A stretch of DNA of 64,000 nt from Caldilineaceae bacterium (GCA_022821545.1 JAJEDJ010000002.1:62001-126000); one strand, 5' to 3'; positions 8,702 through 16,992 are shown, counted from the first letter of the stretch. Notes: a model not told the origin generated them from the sequence alone. Program-made: numbers and translations.

Positions 8702-8775
8702 TGTGCCCCGTGGCCCCTCCATTCGTCGGGTGCTGTTTTGTGTGCCCCGTGGCCCCTCCATTCGTCAGGTGCTGT
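8702..8775. repeat. Tandem direct repeat, 2 x 35 bases (period 39)
   Basis: Copy 1 (8702-8736) and copy 2 (8741-8775) start TGTGCCCCGTGGCCCCTCCA and differ at one base (TCGTCGGG versus TCGTCAGG). The repeat lies in the 210-base leader between permease 8861 and the binding-protein start at 8650. It has no gene of its own. Confidence 0.9.
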
Positions 8776-8860
8776 GTCCGTTTGCCGCGCATCGATCGAT
8801 AGGCTTCTCCTCTGTTCCCCTGCAGTTCCTGCATTGACGGCTATTGCCGTGCATGAACGG

Positions 8861-9763
8861 CTAGAATTTAAGCGCCCCGCTCGACAGCCCCTGTATGAAC
8901 GCCTTGCGCGCGAGAATGAAAATGAAAACGAGCGGCAGCGAAGAGATGACAAAGGCGGCGAACATGAATCCCCATTGGGTCTGGCCGAGACTGGAGCCAT
9001 GAAAAACGGATTTGGCAAGGCTGAATATGCCGAGCGTCACCGTGTACCCCTTGTCCTGGGTCAAGGTCACGGACGGCCAGATGATGTCATTCCACTGTCC
9101 CAGGAGAAGAATGATCATCAGGGTCGCCATAATTGGCCGGCACAGAGGCAGCGCGATCTTGTAGAACACCTGCCAGTCGCCCGCGCCGTCGATGCGCGCG
9201 GCCTCGAACAGCTCCTCGGGCAGGCCGGCCATAAAGGGACGGATGAGAAAGACGCCGAAGACGGCACCCCCGGCCGCATAGGGGAAGATCAGCGCCCAGC
9301 GGGTGTTCATGAGGCCCAGGCTCAACACCAACAGGTATTGCGGCACGAGATAGAGGACGAAGGGAATCATCATCAGCGTGATAATCGCGTAGAAAAACAT
9401 CTCTTTCCCCGGAAAACTGAAGCGGGCGAAGACGTAGGAGGAGTAGCTCGCCAGCGCGAGGGCGAGCGGAATCGCGATGCCGCTGATAATGCTGCTGTTG
9501 AGAATGTAGCGGCCCATGCCGCCGGCCATAACCCAATAGTTTTTGAAGTGGTAGGGCAGCGTCAGCGTCCAGGGATGCGCTTCAAACTGGTCGGTCGTCT
9601 TGCCGGCATCGATAAGCAGAAGCACGAGCGGCCCGAGGGACAGCAGCAGGGTCGGGATCAGGGCCAGGTGCAGAAGCCCCTGAAGACGCTGCAAACCTGC
9701 ACGCAGGGAATCCTGCCGGGATGGCCCTCTGCGGCTTACGCTTGTTGTCACGCCCAAAGACAT
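8861..9763 (-). CDS. Carbohydrate ABC transporter permease (MalG-type)
   Basis: 300 residues; ATG 9763 follows GGAGGAGC. Six hydrophobic segments can be traced, beginning with LALIPTLLLSLGPLVLLL and ending LPLVFIFILARKAFIQGL, the usual MalG/AraQ C-terminus. The EAA loop that docks the ATPase reads EELFEAARIDGAGDWQVFYK (around residues 195-215). The length is normal. It pairs with the MalF-type permease 72 bases upstream and the binding protein downstream. A single inner-membrane heterodimer importing sugars is expected. Confidence 0.92.
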   Translation of the reverse strand: MSLGVTTSVSRRGPSRQDSLRAGLQRLQGLLHLALIPTLLLSLGPLVLLLIDAGKTTDQFEAHPWTLTLPYHFKNYWVMAGGMGRYILNSSIISGIAIPLALALASYSSYVFARFSFPGKEMFFYAIITLMMIPFVLYLVPQYLLVLSLGLMNTRWALIFPYAAGGAVFGVFLIRPFMAGLPEELFEAARIDGAGDWQVFYKIALPLCRPIMATLMIILLLGQWNDIIWPSVTLTQDKGYTVTLGIFSLAKSVFHGSSLGQTQWGFMFAAFVISSLPLVFIFILARKAFIQGLSSGALKF

Positions 9764-9835
9764 CCCGTGCTCCTCCAGCAGTTCGACGCCATGGAACCGA
9801 AATCAGCCAACTGCGATGACTCCGGCAGTGCGCCC

Positions 9836-10795
9836 CTAGGCCTCGTATTCGATGCCGGACCGCAGATAGCGGCGCGTCATCACGGTCAGGCCGACGATGA
9901 CCAGGAACAGGAGTGTGCCAATCGCCGAGCCGTACCCGAAACGCGAGGAAAAGAAGGCCTGGCTGTACATATGAAACGCCGGCACCATCGTCGCTGAACC
10001 GGGGCCTCCGCCGGTCATTGCGAACTGCAGATTGAACCCCTGCAAGGTGCCGATGACGTTCAATACGATCACCAGGCGGATGGCGCCAACGATATAGGGG
10101 AGATCGACGTGTCTGATCCGTTGGAGCGTCGAAGAGGAATCCAGGCGGAAGGCGTCGATCAACTCTCTGGGGATATCGATCAGGGCGGCCAGCAGGATCA
10201 GCATGATGGTGGCGTTGATCCAGGGAAAACTGAAGAAAACCAGCGCGGCCAGCGCCGTATCGAAGCTGCCCAGCCAGTCATGCGTCAGGAAATCCAAGCC
10301 AACCGCGGTGAGGACGCTGTTGATCAGGCCGTAGCGGGCATGATAGATGTAGCGCCAGGTCATGATGATCACGATGGCCGGCACGAGCGTCGGGATCAGA
10401 AAGGCGGTGCGGTAGAAGTCCCCCATGCGCTGGCTGCGGAGCGAGAACAGCAGCTCGGCGACCAGCAAGGGCGGGATGACACCGGTGACCATATTGGCAA
10501 ACAGGAGGATGACGGCGTTCTTGATTGAGGCGCGAAAGATGCGGTCGCCGGCGAGGTCGGTAAAGTTTTCCAGGCCGATAAATTTGCCGCTGAGGCCGTC
10601 ATAGTTGGTGAAGGAGTAGTAGAGGGCCATCAGCGGCGGGTAGTAGGAGAAGACGCCCAGCAGGGCGAAGATCGGCAGGAGGTACAGGTAGTAGCGTTTC
10701 GCCCGCCAAATCCTCCGGGCCAGCGAAGGCTGACTTGCGCTGTGTATTGGAAGGCTGCCCGCGTCAGCCTGTGGCGTGTGCGCGATATCGGCCAT
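9836..10795 (-). CDS. Carbohydrate ABC transporter permease (MalF-type)
   Basis: 319 residues. After a hydrophilic N-terminus the first membrane helix is YYLYLLPIFALLGVFSYYPP, followed by five more; the periplasmic-loop signature YSFTNYDGLSGKFIGLENF is typical of MalF/UgpA members. The EAA loop is seen as IDIPRELIDAFRLDSSSTLQ. It is the first gene of the minus-strand operon, with the promoter expected in the AT-rich divergent spacer 10796-10986. Ribosome site weak (AGGCA). It forms the importer with the MalG-type permease and binding protein. Confidence 0.92.
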   Translation of the reverse strand: MADIAHTPQADAGSLPIHSASQPSLARRIWRAKRYYLYLLPIFALLGVFSYYPPLMALYYSFTNYDGLSGKFIGLENFTDLAGDRIFRASIKNAVILLFANMVTGVIPPLLVAELLFSLRSQRMGDFYRTAFLIPTLVPAIVIIMTWRYIYHARYGLINSVLTAVGLDFLTHDWLGSFDTALAALVFFSFPWINATIMLILLAALIDIPRELIDAFRLDSSSTLQRIRHVDLPYIVGAIRLVIVLNVIGTLQGFNLQFAMTGGGPGSATMVPAFHMYSQAFFSSRFGYGSAIGTLLFLVIVGLTVMTRRYLRSGIEYEA

Positions 10796-10921
10796 GGAAC
10801 TGCCTGTGGACGAAAAAGGGGCGGCCCTGATGCCAAGACCGTCAACAGTATATCATTTTTCTTTTTTCTCTGGCAATCCGCGACAGTATTGGGATGCACC
10901 CAGAGGGGCTGCATCTTCTGC

Positions 10922-10950
10922 TTTAGAGATCGCGAGAAGGATGCTATACT
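10922..10950 (+). promoter_or_regulatory. Possible sigma-70-like promoter for the zinc-ribbon gene
   Basis: A TATACT -10 hexamer at 10945-10950 lies 17 bases after a weak TTTAGA -35 element. The gene start is 37 bases downstream. The -10 match is good and the -35 is poor. Confidence 0.4.
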
Positions 10951-10986
10951 TTTGGGTACTCAAATTGCAGGGGAAAGGAACCAGGT

Positions 10987-11376
10987 ATGAGCGAGGTGTT
11001 TCGGGTTTGTCCCAACTGTGGGCAGGATGTGGCAGTGACGGCGCGTCACTGCGGCGAATGCGGCTACAATGCGCAGGGCGGCTACCCTCTTGAAGACCGC
11101 AATAATCTGCCGGAAGTGGTGGCGAAAGTCGGGTTGCCGGTGGCGGCCGGGCTGGCCGGTTTGGCGCTGCGGGCCGGGTTGCAGTTGCTGCAAAGACAGC
11201 TGCCGACGCTGGCGGCCAGCGCGCTCAGCCGCGGCGCGGCGCGGCCGCCGGCCCAGTCACGCAAAAGGCGAGGCAGCCGGTTCATCCATATCCGTTCGAA
11301 GTGGTCGGTCGGTGATCGAAACGGTGTGTGGCGGTCCGGCGAGGAAGAACACACCATCGAGGTCGACGATGGGTAG
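10987..11376 (+). CDS. Zinc-ribbon protein of unknown function
   Basis: 129 residues; ATG 10987 behind GGGGAAAGGAA. The N-terminus holds a clear zinc ribbon, CPNCGQ (residues 8-13) paired with CGECGY (22-27). Then comes a hydrophobic Ala/Leu/Gly-rich helix, VGLPVAAGLAGLALRAGLQL, which could be a single membrane segment. The tail is basic (QSRKRRGSRF) and ends with an acidic HTIEVDDG. Proteins with a short zinc ribbon plus one helix are common in Chloroflexota; none of this indicates a specific function. It is a lone plus-strand gene between two minus-strand blocks. Confidence 0.75.
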   Translation: MSEVFRVCPNCGQDVAVTARHCGECGYNAQGGYPLEDRNNLPEVVAKVGLPVAAGLAGLALRAGLQLLQRQLPTLAASALSRGAARPPAQSRKRRGSRFIHIRSKWSVGDRNGVWRSGEEEHTIEVDDG

Positions 11377-11452
11377 AACGGCAGTGATCGGTGGTTAGTG
11401 GCCGGTAGTCCGGCGATCGGTTCCTTGCAGGGGCTGCTTAACCCTTCTGTTT

Positions 11453-11725
11453 TCAATACTCATCGATGGTTTGCCAGCGGGCCGAGGTGTTGCGCCGCCG
11501 CTGGGAAAGGCGCCAGCCCCAACCGGTGATGCTGAAGCCGATTGCAATGAAGAGGCCGGCCACCATATAGGCCAGTAACTCCGGCCAGAGAAGGATCGCA
11601 ACGCCAAAGAGAATCAGTATCAGCCCCGGGGCGATGAAGAGCCAGCGTCCGAAACCGCCGGCCTGCTGTGAGATTCGCTGTCCTGTGCGAAAGAAGCGCA
11701 CAGAGGTTTGTTGTCCTGTAAACAT
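11453..11725 (-). CDS. Small two-helix membrane protein of unknown function
   Basis: 90 residues, ATG 11725 after a GGAG site. Two adjacent hydrophobic helices, WLFIAPGLILILFGVAILLW and YMVAGLFIAIGFSITGWGW, are separated by a short turn; both termini are basic (WRLSQRRRN at the end). The pattern resembles small PspC/DUF3096-like membrane proteins: DUF3096 members have the same GLILILFG/LPYIVAGLFI layout. That likeness is from memory and not proved here. It is separated from the upstream peptidase by a strong hairpin, so it likely has its own promoter. Confidence 0.65.
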   Translation of the reverse strand: MFTGQQTSVRFFRTGQRISQQAGGFGRWLFIAPGLILILFGVAILLWPELLAYMVAGLFIAIGFSITGWGWRLSQRRRNTSARWQTIDEY

Positions 11726-11747
11726 ATTTCAGACTCCAGTAGGAACT

Positions 11748-11782
11748 ATGCGCAGCGTTCATATGCCGTGAACGCTGCGCAT
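11748..11782. terminator. Perfect 14-bp stem-loop, likely intrinsic terminator
   Basis: ATGCGCAGCGTTCA (11748-11761) pairs perfectly with 11769-11782 around the 7-base loop TATGCCG. The plus-strand side is followed by TTGCTTTATCTTTT and the minus-strand side by a shorter A/T stretch. It sits between two minus-strand genes and probably ends the YugP-like peptidase transcript; the T-rich flank would favour the other direction. Confidence 0.7.
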
Positions 11783-11814
11783 TGCTTTATCTTTTGCGCG
11801 CGGAGACGGGCCGC

Positions 11815-12513
11815 TCAGTCGCGGCTGCGGGCGAACAGGATGAAGGCATAGTAGAGCAACGTCGTGATCGCCTGGATTGCGGCGGCCACGTAGGTCAGCG
11901 CAGCCGCGTCGAGCACTGCGTTGACGCCCTTCATCTCGTGCTGGCCGACGAATCCCTGGGTCACCAGGATCTCCTTGGCCCGCTTGCTGGCGTTAAACTC
12001 GACCGGCAGGGTGACCAGGGTAAACACGGCGACCGCGGCGAAAAGGATCAGCCCCACGAGGGAAACTGTGAAGCCCAGCCCAGGCCCCATAAACATGCCG
12101 ATGATAAAGATGATCGGGCCCAGCCAGCTACCGATCTGCACGCCTGGAACGACGGCGTTGCGCAGGGCGAGCGGGGCGTAGTTTGTGCTGTGCTGCAGCG
12201 CGTGGCCGGCCTCGTGGGCGGCGACGCCGACCGCGGCCACGCTATTGCTCTGATAGACCTGCGGACTCAGGCGGAGCGTTCTCGACCTCGGATCGTAGTG
12301 GTCGGAGAGGAAGCCGCGCGTCTCTTCGACGTTGACGTGGCCCAGCCCGTTGACGTCAAGAATACGCCGCGCCACCTGCGCGCCGGCCGCGCCGCGCCCC
12401 ACCTCCACCCGCGAGTATTTGTTGAATGCGGACTTGACTTTCATCTGCGCCCACAGACCGAGCGCGAGCGCAGGCAGGCTGATGATGAAATAGAGTGGAT
12501 CGAAGAAAAACAT
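11815..12513 (-). CDS. Membrane zinc metallopeptidase, YugP family
   Basis: 232 residues; ATG 12513 follows GAGGTGAG. It begins with a membrane helix (FIISLPALALGLWAQM), then a cytoplasmic-like domain containing the zinc motif VAAHEAGHALQH (HExxH near residues 100-104), and ends with several further hydrophobic helices. The preceding LSPQVYQSNSVAAVGVAAHE block matches the conserved core of the neutral zinc metallopeptidase family (Zn_peptidase_2). The size matches YugP (about 225 residues). Its physiological substrate is unknown; family members are membrane proteases thought to act in quality control. Downstream of a MurJ gene on the same strand but separated by 158 bases. Confidence 0.88.
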   Translation of the reverse strand: MFFFDPLYFIISLPALALGLWAQMKVKSAFNKYSRVEVGRGAAGAQVARRILDVNGLGHVNVEETRGFLSDHYDPRSRTLRLSPQVYQSNSVAAVGVAAHEAGHALQHSTNYAPLALRNAVVPGVQIGSWLGPIIFIIGMFMGPGLGFTVSLVGLILFAAVAVFTLVTLPVEFNASKRAKEILVTQGFVGQHEMKGVNAVLDAAALTYVAAAIQAITTLLYYAFILFARSRD

Positions 12514-12671
12514 ATCTCACCTCGCAGAGAGTTTTCGACTAGCAGACGAATCTCCGGTTGCGGCGGATTCGTTTATTGTCTGGCTGAACAGGCTGAATTG
12601 CCGCTGTATTATACCATTACGCATCCAGTATCTCCGCAGTTTCTCTTTTCTGCGTTAGCGTAGGATTAGCT

Positions 12672-14327
12672 TTACGTTTGCGCGCGCCTGCGCACGAGCG
12701 CGGCCAGCTGCCGAATCTCGGCACCGCCCAGAAGATAGCTGGCAAGCAGATAGATGATTACGCCAAGCCCGGCCCCTGCGACGGCCGCGACCAAGCCGGC
12801 GGGAATGCCGAAAACGGCGCTGCCGCCGGGCAGAAGCTCCAGACCGAAGAGGAGTGCGGCGGACATGACAGCGGACGCGAGCAGGGAGCGCCCACCGCTC
12901 GTCAGCAGCTGGCGCAGGGGCAGGCCCGGCACGGTTGTTGCCCGCCCCGCCTCCCGGTTGGGCGCACGCACTTTACGCGCCAGCAGGACCAGCAGGACGA
13001 GCATCTCCAGCGCGGTGGCAATGCTGTTGGCCAGGGCAAGGCCGCCAAAACTCAAGCGGCCAATCAGGGCCAGGCTGAGAAGAATGTTGAGCGCCACGGT
13101 GGCGACGCCGGCGACCACCGGCGTTGCGGTGTCGTGGAGTGCGTAGAAGACCCGCACCACGATCTCGACGACGGCATGGGCGACCAGCCCTAGGGCGAAG
13201 AAGCGCAGCGCGTAGGCGACCGCCCGTGTGCTGGCAGCGTCGAAGCGGCCCCGCTGGAAGAGAAGCTCGATCAGCGGCTCGTCCAGCACATAGAGGAGGA
13301 AGGCTGCCGGAATCGAGAGGAAGAGGATCAGCCGCAGGAGGCCGGTGAGCGTTTCGAGCAGCTGGGCGCGGTTGCCGGCGGCCACCTGCGCCGAGAAGGT
13401 GGGAAAGGCGACGGTTGCCACAGCCTGGGCAAAGATGCCCTGCGGCAGCAACATCAGCAGCCAGGCGTAGTTAAGGGCGCTGAGACTGCCGTCCGGCAGA
13501 CCGCTGGCCAGGATGGTGTTGACGAGAAAGTTGAGCTGGACGAAGAGCAGGCCCAGCACGCGGGGCCCCATCAGCCGCGCCACCTCCCGCACCTGTGCGT
13601 CGTCGATACGGAAGCTGAAGCGGTAACGCACGTTCTGCCGCAAGAGGGCCGGCAGCTGCACGAGCAGGTGGAGCACGGCGCCGCCGGCCACGCCGATCAC
13701 CAGTCCGTGGATGCCGAGCACAGGCGCGAGCAGCCAGGCGCCGGCGATGATGGCGCAGTTGTAAAGCACAGGCGCGACGGCTGGCAGCAGGAAATGCTGC
13801 ACGGCGTTGAGCGCGCCCATGATCAGGCCGCTGGCGCCGAAAACGACGGTACTTGCCAGCATCCAGCGCATCAGTGAAGCGGTCAGGCGCTGCTGCTCGA
13901 CCGGGAAGCCCGGCGCGATCAGGTTGGCGACGAGGGGTTCGGCGAAGAGCATCGCCAGCCCGCACAGGATGACGAGGAACAGGGTCAGCAGGTTCAGGAC
14001 GCGGCTGAAGAGCAGCCACGCCTGTTGCCGGCCGTCCTCTGTCCAGGCCGCGGCGAAGGTGGGGATGAAGGCGCTGCCCAGGGCGCCGCCGGCCACGAGC
14101 TGGAAGAGCAGGTCGGGGATGCGGAAGGCGGCCAGGTAGGCGTCCAGGTCGGCCGCGGTGCCGAAGCGGGCGCCGATAATCACTTCGCGCAGCAGGCCGG
14201 TCCCGCGACTGAGGATAAACAGCAGCATGACCAGCGTCGCGGCGCCGGCGATCCCTTTGCTATCCAGCGGCCGCACGCCTCGATTGCCGTTCCGGGCGTC
14301 TGAGCTGGGGCTGTCCGGTGTTGTCAT
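12672..14327 (-). CDS. murJ: Lipid II flippase MurJ
   Basis: 551 residues with about 14 hydrophobic helices. After a soluble leader it reads GIAGAATLVMLLFILSRGTG and REVIIGARFG, the conserved MurJ/MviN N-terminus, with DAYLAAFRIPDLLFQLVAGG following. The central VPQGIFAQAV-like helix (LLPQGIFAQAVATVAFP) and the length are also standard. MurJ moves lipid II across the inner membrane for cell-wall synthesis. That this bacterium retains murJ, a lytic transglycosylase and an M23 peptidase suggests a peptidoglycan wall. No ribosome site is apparent upstream of ATG 14327. The divergent spacer to 14517 contains the likely promoters. Confidence 0.92.
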   Translation of the reverse strand: MTTPDSPSSDARNGNRGVRPLDSKGIAGAATLVMLLFILSRGTGLLREVIIGARFGTAADLDAYLAAFRIPDLLFQLVAGGALGSAFIPTFAAAWTEDGRQQAWLLFSRVLNLLTLFLVILCGLAMLFAEPLVANLIAPGFPVEQQRLTASLMRWMLASTVVFGASGLIMGALNAVQHFLLPAVAPVLYNCAIIAGAWLLAPVLGIHGLVIGVAGGAVLHLLVQLPALLRQNVRYRFSFRIDDAQVREVARLMGPRVLGLLFVQLNFLVNTILASGLPDGSLSALNYAWLLMLLPQGIFAQAVATVAFPTFSAQVAAGNRAQLLETLTGLLRLILFLSIPAAFLLYVLDEPLIELLFQRGRFDAASTRAVAYALRFFALGLVAHAVVEIVVRVFYALHDTATPVVAGVATVALNILLSLALIGRLSFGGLALANSIATALEMLVLLVLLARKVRAPNREAGRATTVPGLPLRQLLTSGGRSLLASAVMSAALLFGLELLPGGSAVFGIPAGLVAAVAGAGLGVIIYLLASYLLGGAEIRQLAALVRRRAQT

Positions 14328-14364
14328 GGCGGTAGATGATGATACTGGCGAACGCTTGCTCTTT

Positions 14365-14392
14365 TTGCGCTGCAGGAACGGTTCTGTACAAT
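14365..14392 (+). promoter_or_regulatory. Probable extended -10 promoter
   Basis: TTGCGC (14365-14370), 16-base spacer, then TGTACAAT with -10 TACAAT at 14387-14392. It points at the gene at 14517 with a leader of about 120 bases. A good match at the extended -10, moderate at -35. Confidence 0.5.
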
Positions 14393-14516
14393 ATAGGTTC
14401 TTCTCGGCTTAGCTTCTTCTCAGCATACTTTCTTCTCGGCGCCGTTTTCAGTCGTCAGTTGACTGGCAAGCGCTCACGAAAGACTTTAAACGGAAAGGTT
14501 CCCTGGTAACAGTTCC

Positions 14517-15278
14517 ATGTCCTCAGCGTATATAACGGTGAACGCGTGGCGGGAGGTTTTCGCCCGTGTCTTCAGTGACGTCGACCTGCAGTCCAATGTC
14601 AGCCCGGACTGGTTGATCAACCCTGCCACTCGCCGCCGCCTCAAACTGGACTATCTGTGCCAGTCGGTCGGTGTTGCGGTGCGCTTCGCCGGCCTGACCG
14701 GCAAAGGACGGCGCCGCCGCGGGGACTGGGAACTGCTGGAGGATGAGCAGCGCGACCAGACAAGGGATGAGTTGTGCCGACTGCATGGCATTCAGCTGGC
14801 TGTGATCGACCCGTTTGACGATCCGGTCAAGCAGATGGACCGGTTCTTGACGGTGTTGAGCCGGGCCAGGCGCATGACAGCCCTGGACGGCCGCACCAAC
14901 CGGGAGAAAGAGGTCTCGATGGATGCGCTGGCCGCGGCGGTCCAAAGCGCCAATAAGCTGCGCTTCACCCTTTCAAGGAATCCGGAGCAGGCGGTTGGAA
15001 CTCTGGCGGAGGCCTGGCGGGACCGAGAAGCGAACATTGCGACTTCGTTGCAGGAAGCGGCCGCAGTGAAAGCGACGCAGCCGACCCGGTCGCAACAGCA
15101 TACACTGGCGCAGATCGACTGCGGGCAGCGGATTGTGCATACACATTTCGGTGATGGTGTAGTTACGGAAGTGAGCGGGGAGGGTGTGGATAAACGGATC
15201 AAGATTCTCTTCGACGGCGACCAGGAACGCACCTTTCTCGCTTCCCTACTGGCGGACAAACTGGAAGCGACTCCCTGA
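14517..15278 (+). CDS. Putative nuclease-like protein with a UvrD/PcrA-type Tudor tail
   Basis: 253 residues of no recognised family. Residues 35-110 (RRLKLDYLCQSVGVAVRFAG, then DEQRDQTRDELCRLHGIQLA and VIDPFDDPVKQMDR) have the order of a small PD-(D/E)XK-like fold such as Vsr/DUF559 proteins, with an Asp in LKLDYL; the usual E-x-K is not obvious, so activity is uncertain. The middle is helical. The last 55 residues, GQRIVHTHFGDGVVTEVSGE and a closing beta hairpin, closely match the Tudor-like C-terminus of PcrA/UvrD, which binds RNA polymerase. A DNA-repair or transcription-coupled role is an inference. Lone plus-strand gene with its own promoter. Confidence 0.6.
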   Translation: MSSAYITVNAWREVFARVFSDVDLQSNVSPDWLINPATRRRLKLDYLCQSVGVAVRFAGLTGKGRRRRGDWELLEDEQRDQTRDELCRLHGIQLAVIDPFDDPVKQMDRFLTVLSRARRMTALDGRTNREKEVSMDALAAAVQSANKLRFTLSRNPEQAVGTLAEAWRDREANIATSLQEAAAVKATQPTRSQQHTLAQIDCGQRIVHTHFGDGVVTEVSGEGVDKRIKILFDGDQERTFLASLLADKLEATP

Positions 15279-15374
15279 CAGCGAAGAGACACAGGAAGAA
15301 CTCCTCTGTGCGGCTCCGCTGGCCGGTGGATGCGGCTTCCAGCGCACTGCGGCCGCTGTCAAGACAGGGGAAAA

Positions 15375-15734
15375 CTAACTTTTTTCCTTTGCAGCGTTCT
15401 TTTCGCTCGTTGAACCGGTATTCGATTCCGCTTTGGTGTCGCTCTTGGACTCGCTCTTCGATTCGCCTTCTGCGGCCTTTTCGGGCCCGGAACCGTTGCT
15501 CTCAGTCTTTTTCGTCTCTTTCTTCTGGGCCGCGGCCTTCTTCTTTTCATCCTCCTTCTTGCTGTCGGTTATGTACCATCCACTGCCTTTGAAGTGAATG
15601 GCCGGCTGGCTGAGAAGCCGGGTGACTTCGACCGAGCTGCAGGCCGGGCAAGCGGGAAGAACGGTGCTGGAAAATGACACGATGCGTTCGTATTGATGAC
15701 CGCAATCTCTGCAGGCAAGTTCATAAATTGGCAT
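15375..15734 (-). CDS. FmdB-type zinc-ribbon regulatory protein
   Basis: 119 residues. The first 60 are the standard FmdB domain: MPIYELACRDCGHQYERIVS with a CxxC, then CPACSS as the second CxxC, and the IHFKGSGWYITD segment. The rest is a low-complexity tail of Lys, Glu, Ala and Ser (DEKKKAAAQKKETKKTES and SESKSESKS-like runs), much longer than most FmdB members but common in Chloroflexota ones. FmdB-like proteins are small putative regulators with no established biochemical role. An AGGAAGAG site precedes ATG 15734. Confidence 0.85.
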   Translation of the reverse strand: MPIYELACRDCGHQYERIVSFSSTVLPACPACSSVEVTRLLSQPAIHFKGSGWYITDSKKEDEKKKAAAQKKETKKTESNGSGPEKAAEGESKSESKSDTKAESNTGSTSEKNAAKEKS

Positions 15735-16014
15735 CGAACAGTCTCTTCCTTGTCGTGATTTTCTTTGTCAATTCCACGGACACAACTATACTACTCGAAG
15801 GCCTCTCATTTCCCGATCCGTTGCGTCCTGCACTGTAAAGGGCGCATTCGATAAGTATACCTTTTTGCAGGGTTGTTGTCGAATCCGAACAGCGAATTTG
15901 ACTTCAGTCTGTATCGGACTCCTTCCGTCTCTGCCGGCCCAAGTTGCAGCTTCTGCAGACGCGGGCACTGTGCCTGTCCTCCGACCTGCTCAAGATTAGT
16001 CCCTCACCCAGCCG

Positions 16015-16527
16015 ATGTCTTTCGACTTTGTTCGAGGCGCAATCGAAAACGGGTGTTACGAACCGGAAGGCGTCTACCTGGCTGCGCCATTTGAAGGCCG
16101 GCGGCGTATCGTTCAGGAGTGGGGGGCCCGCCCGGAGCACTACCGCCGTTATGTTGTGGGCGCCAGAGCGCTCCTCGGACATAATGGCGTCGACTTTGAA
16201 CTGTCCCCCAGCGAAGGAATATTCGCCGCGGACAGCGGCATCATCACGACAATCGGCAATGACCGCGAACGATATGGCCGCTTTATTTGCATCTCCCATC
16301 CATGGGGTGAGTCTCTCTACACGCGCTTTCAGAATTTCGTTGTCGACTCTGGGCAACGTGTGGAGCGGGGCGAGCTGATTGGCTACTTCAACCAGTTGTC
16401 CGACTCAGGACAGCATTTTCACTTTGGCATCCGCGTTGTTCCGTATGTTGTCGTCGACGGGTGGGGCGGTTATTCGAATCCGCTTCCTCATCTTCCTCCG
16501 AATTCGATTCTGTTCGGGTCCCACTGA
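16015..16527 (+). CDS. Small M23 family metallopeptidase-like protein
   Basis: 170 residues. The LytM-type zinc motifs are present: GHNGVDF (H-x-x-x-D, about residues 60-66) and HFHFGIRV (H-x-H, about 137-140). Between them are the usual beta strands (GIFAADSGIITTIG; GRFICISHPWG; GQRVERGELIGY). The nearest upstream in-frame stop is a TAG 18 bases before the ATG, and there is no signal peptide, so it would be made in the cytosol or secreted by another route. M23 enzymes cut peptidoglycan cross-bridges; many lysostaphin-fold proteins lack activity. The gene lies directly left of the DnaA-box cluster. Confidence 0.8.
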   Translation: MSFDFVRGAIENGCYEPEGVYLAAPFEGRRRIVQEWGARPEHYRRYVVGARALLGHNGVDFELSPSEGIFAADSGIITTIGNDRERYGRFICISHPWGESLYTRFQNFVVDSGQRVERGELIGYFNQLSDSGQHFHFGIRVVPYVVVDGWGGYSNPLPHLPPNSILFGSH

Positions 16528-16776
16528 TGTTTTCTGTCTTTGAACCTTAACTCTTCATGGTTTATTTGTTAATTCAGTAGAACTTCGTAGGCACTGGGGA
16601 AATGTGGATATGTCGTTCAGAGAAACTATATATGGCGGCACGGAAAGAGTGTGTCTGTATGTAGTGGTGGGCCGGCCCGAGATGGGCGGCTTCAGCGGGG
16701 ACAATTCAGAGGGAAGCGCAGGAAAGATCCTGGCGGGACGATCCGCCGAACAGATGCTCGACACAAGATGTAGTAA

Positions 16777-16932
16777 TTATCCCCAAGTTGTACCCACCTG
16801 GGCATAACTCGCAAGGAATGGGGATAAAGAAGCAGCAGGGTTATGAGCAGATCTTATCCACTTTTTTTAGAGTTATCCCCAGTCTTATCCCCAATTATCC
16901 CCTTTTTCCCATATGTGGGTGATTTATCCACA
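16777..16932. promoter_or_regulatory. Cluster of DnaA-box-like 9-mers (candidate oriC)
   Basis: Eight 9-mers fit the DnaA box or differ by one or two bases: TTATCCCCA at 16777-16785 (+), 16873-16881 (+) and 16885-16893 (+); TGGGGATAA at 16819-16827 (minus); TGGGCATAA at 16799-16807 (minus); TTATCCACT at 16854-16862; TTATCCCCT at 16895-16903; and the perfect TTATCCACA at 16924-16932. T-rich runs (CTTTTTTTAG, CCCTTTTTCCC) lie between, and a more AT-rich stretch lies to the left at 16530-16640, suitable for unwinding. The whole gap 16528-16992 has no credible gene. It is flanked by an M23 gene and rarA, not dnaA/dnaN, so a DnaA-titration or regulatory site is an alternative. Confidence 0.6.
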
Positions 16933-16992
16933 GCAGATACTGGCAAAAGGGCCTCTCTAGAGGCTGTTTGAAAGCGAAAGGTTGGTTTTGTT

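Noticed and set aside
8651..8761. N-terminal extension of the binding protein across the tandem repeat
   Set aside because: The ATG at 8650 has a strong AGGAG site and gives a proper lipoprotein signal; the extension would be the repeat translated.
16604..16807. 67-codon frame inside the DnaA-box region
   Set aside because: No ribosome site, odd composition and overlap with the DnaA-like boxes; no recognisable protein.
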